From Methanobacteriota archaeon (GTDB taxonomy: Archaea > Halobacteriota > Syntropharchaeia > DAOWMC01): 5,175 nt of DNA. Positions 4,278-5,175 of this stretch are shown here, piece by piece (the stretch's first letter is position 1; each line of letters opens with the position of its first letter). A program made the position numbers and the translations under genes. The notes under the pieces are model-generated. The model was not told the DNA's origin and ran no database searches. It saw nothing but the letters and a program-made list of their open reading frames with translations. The DNA is taken from the NCBI GenBank assembly GCA_030643285.1, contig DAOWMC010000100.1, positions 1 through 5,175 of the forward strand. Reading direction: 5' to 3'.

Positions 4278-5175
4278 GTGAAAGCAAAAAAAGCCAAAAT
4301 ACTGGTCAGTGATGAAATTTCAAAGGAAGGCATTGAAATGCTAAAATCAGATGCCGACGTTGACTTTTTACCCGGATTAACAAAAGAGGATTTGATTTCA
4401 AAGATTGGTAGTTATGATGCCCTCGTTGTTAGAAGCCAAACAGAGGTCACAGAAGATGTTGTATGTGCCGGTTCCAGGCTAAAGGTAATTGGTAGAGCCG
4501 GATCAGGCGTTGACAACATAGATGTGGATGCTGCTACAAAAGGTGGGGTAATTGTAATAAATGCACCTGAGGGAAACACGATCTCAACCGCCGAGCACAC
4601 AATTGCCATGATGATGGCCATGTCAAGAAACATACCCCAGGCAGACCTCTCACTAAAATCTAAAAAATGGGTACGGAAAAAATACATAGGAACAGAAGTA
4701 AACGAAAAGGTGCTGGGGGTTGTGGGGCTTGGTAGGGTTGGCTCCGAAGTTGCAAAGCGTGCTTTGGGAATGGGGATGAAAGTAGTAGCGTATGACCCTT
4801 TTATATCAGAAGAAAAACTAAAAAAACTTGGTATAGATCTTTTAGGATTGGATGAAATAATAAAGAAGGCCGACTATATAACCGTACACACTCCATTGAC
4901 TGAGGATACCCACAATCTCATCAGTGAAAAAGAATTTAATAATATGAAAGATGGTGTCAGGATAATCAACTGCGCCCGTGGTGGGATAATCAATGAAAAA
5001 TCGCTTTTAGAAGCGATTAAAGATGGAAAAGTTGCTGGCGCGGCCTTAGATGTCTTTGAAAATGAGCCCCAGGTAGATAATGAGATCTTGGATTGTGATA
5101 AGATCATTGTAACACCACACATAGGGGCCTCGACAAAAGAGGCGCAATTTAATGTGGCTGTAATTATCGCCGACC
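4278..5175 (+). CDS. serA: D-3-phosphoglycerate dehydrogenase (SerA), 3' end cut by window
   Basis: This cytoplasmic enzyme oxidises 3-phosphoglycerate to 3-phosphohydroxypyruvate with NAD, the first committed step of serine synthesis. The frame is open from GTG 4278 to the edge, about 299 of the roughly 525 residues of the long archaeal/bacterial form. The C-terminal ASB and ACT regulatory domains would lie outside and cannot be confirmed. Visible parts are an N-terminal substrate-binding segment (KILVSDEIS), GRAGSGVDNID, AEHTIAMMMAMSRNIPQA, and the NAD-binding GLGRVG at 150-155. The catalytic residues are Arg234 (CARGG), Glu263 (ENEP) and His281 (TPHIGAST). GTG is chosen because the codon before it is TGA and the family's start VKAKKAKILVSDE follows at once. 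The overlapping ATG at 4274 opens another frame that stops after 12 codons. The text is close to methanogen SerA proteins. serA is divergent from acd. Confidence 0.93.
   Translation, partial: MKAKKAKILVSDEISKEGIEMLKSDADVDFLPGLTKEDLISKIGSYDALVVRSQTEVTEDVVCAGSRLKVIGRAGSGVDNIDVDAATKGGVIVINAPEGNTISTAEHTIAMMMAMSRNIPQADLSLKSKKWVRKKYIGTEVNEKVLGVVGLGRVGSEVAKRALGMGMKVVAYDPFISEEKLKKLGIDLLGLDEIIKKADYITVHTPLTEDTHNLISEKEFNNMKDGVRIINCARGGIINEKSLLEAIKDGKVAGAALDVFENEPQVDNEILDCDKIIVTPHIGASTKEAQFNVAVIIAD

Overview
The window looks like chromosomal DNA of an anaerobic euryarchaeon, probably related to methanogens or methanotrophic archaea (Halobacteriota side). Three things point there. The promoters are archaeal TATA boxes placed about 26 nt upstream of predicted transcript starts. 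Two genes carry GGAGGTGA-type Shine-Dalgarno (SD) sites while others look leaderless. The gene content includes the alpha part of an NDP-forming acyl-CoA synthetase, an archaeal-style MtnA/IF-2B-like isomerase, and a SerA whose text resembles methanogen enzymes. The genus cannot be fixed from the sequence alone.

Layout. Positions 1-1670 (minus strand) hold a LysE-family amino acid exporter followed 50 bp later by mtnA, methylthioribose-1-phosphate isomerase of methionine salvage, which runs off the left edge just short of its expected end. Positions 1671-1949 form a divergent regulatory region. It contains a minus-strand TATA box and repeat-rich leader for lysE, a compact palindrome, and a plus-strand TATA box for the next unit. 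Positions 1950-2179 (plus) hold two micro-genes of 26 and 25 codons. They have near-identical SD modules and encode peptides that align without gaps; the first ends in a CxCxxC tail. Positions 2212-2370 (minus) encode a 52-residue membrane protein convergent with the micro-genes. Positions 2507-3976 (minus) hold the acyl-CoA synthetase (ADP-forming) alpha subunit with its phosphorylatable histidine and a hairpin beyond its stop. A 301-bp divergent spacer leads to serA (D-3-phosphoglycerate dehydrogenase, plus, from 4278), cut by the right edge.

How the genes fit together. The larger genes are ordinary central and amino acid metabolism: serine synthesis, methionine salvage, amino acid efflux, and acyl-CoA/ATP interconversion. 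They do not form one operon. acd and serA each have a TATA box 27-28 nt before the start codon and no good SD, so both mRNAs are probably leaderless.

The part that standard annotation would miss is the cluster of three very small genes at 1950-2370. The two tandem peptides share an amphipathic pattern, have some of the best translation signals in the window, and are the only products visible on their transcript. This is the best candidate here for an undescribed system; its function is unknown.
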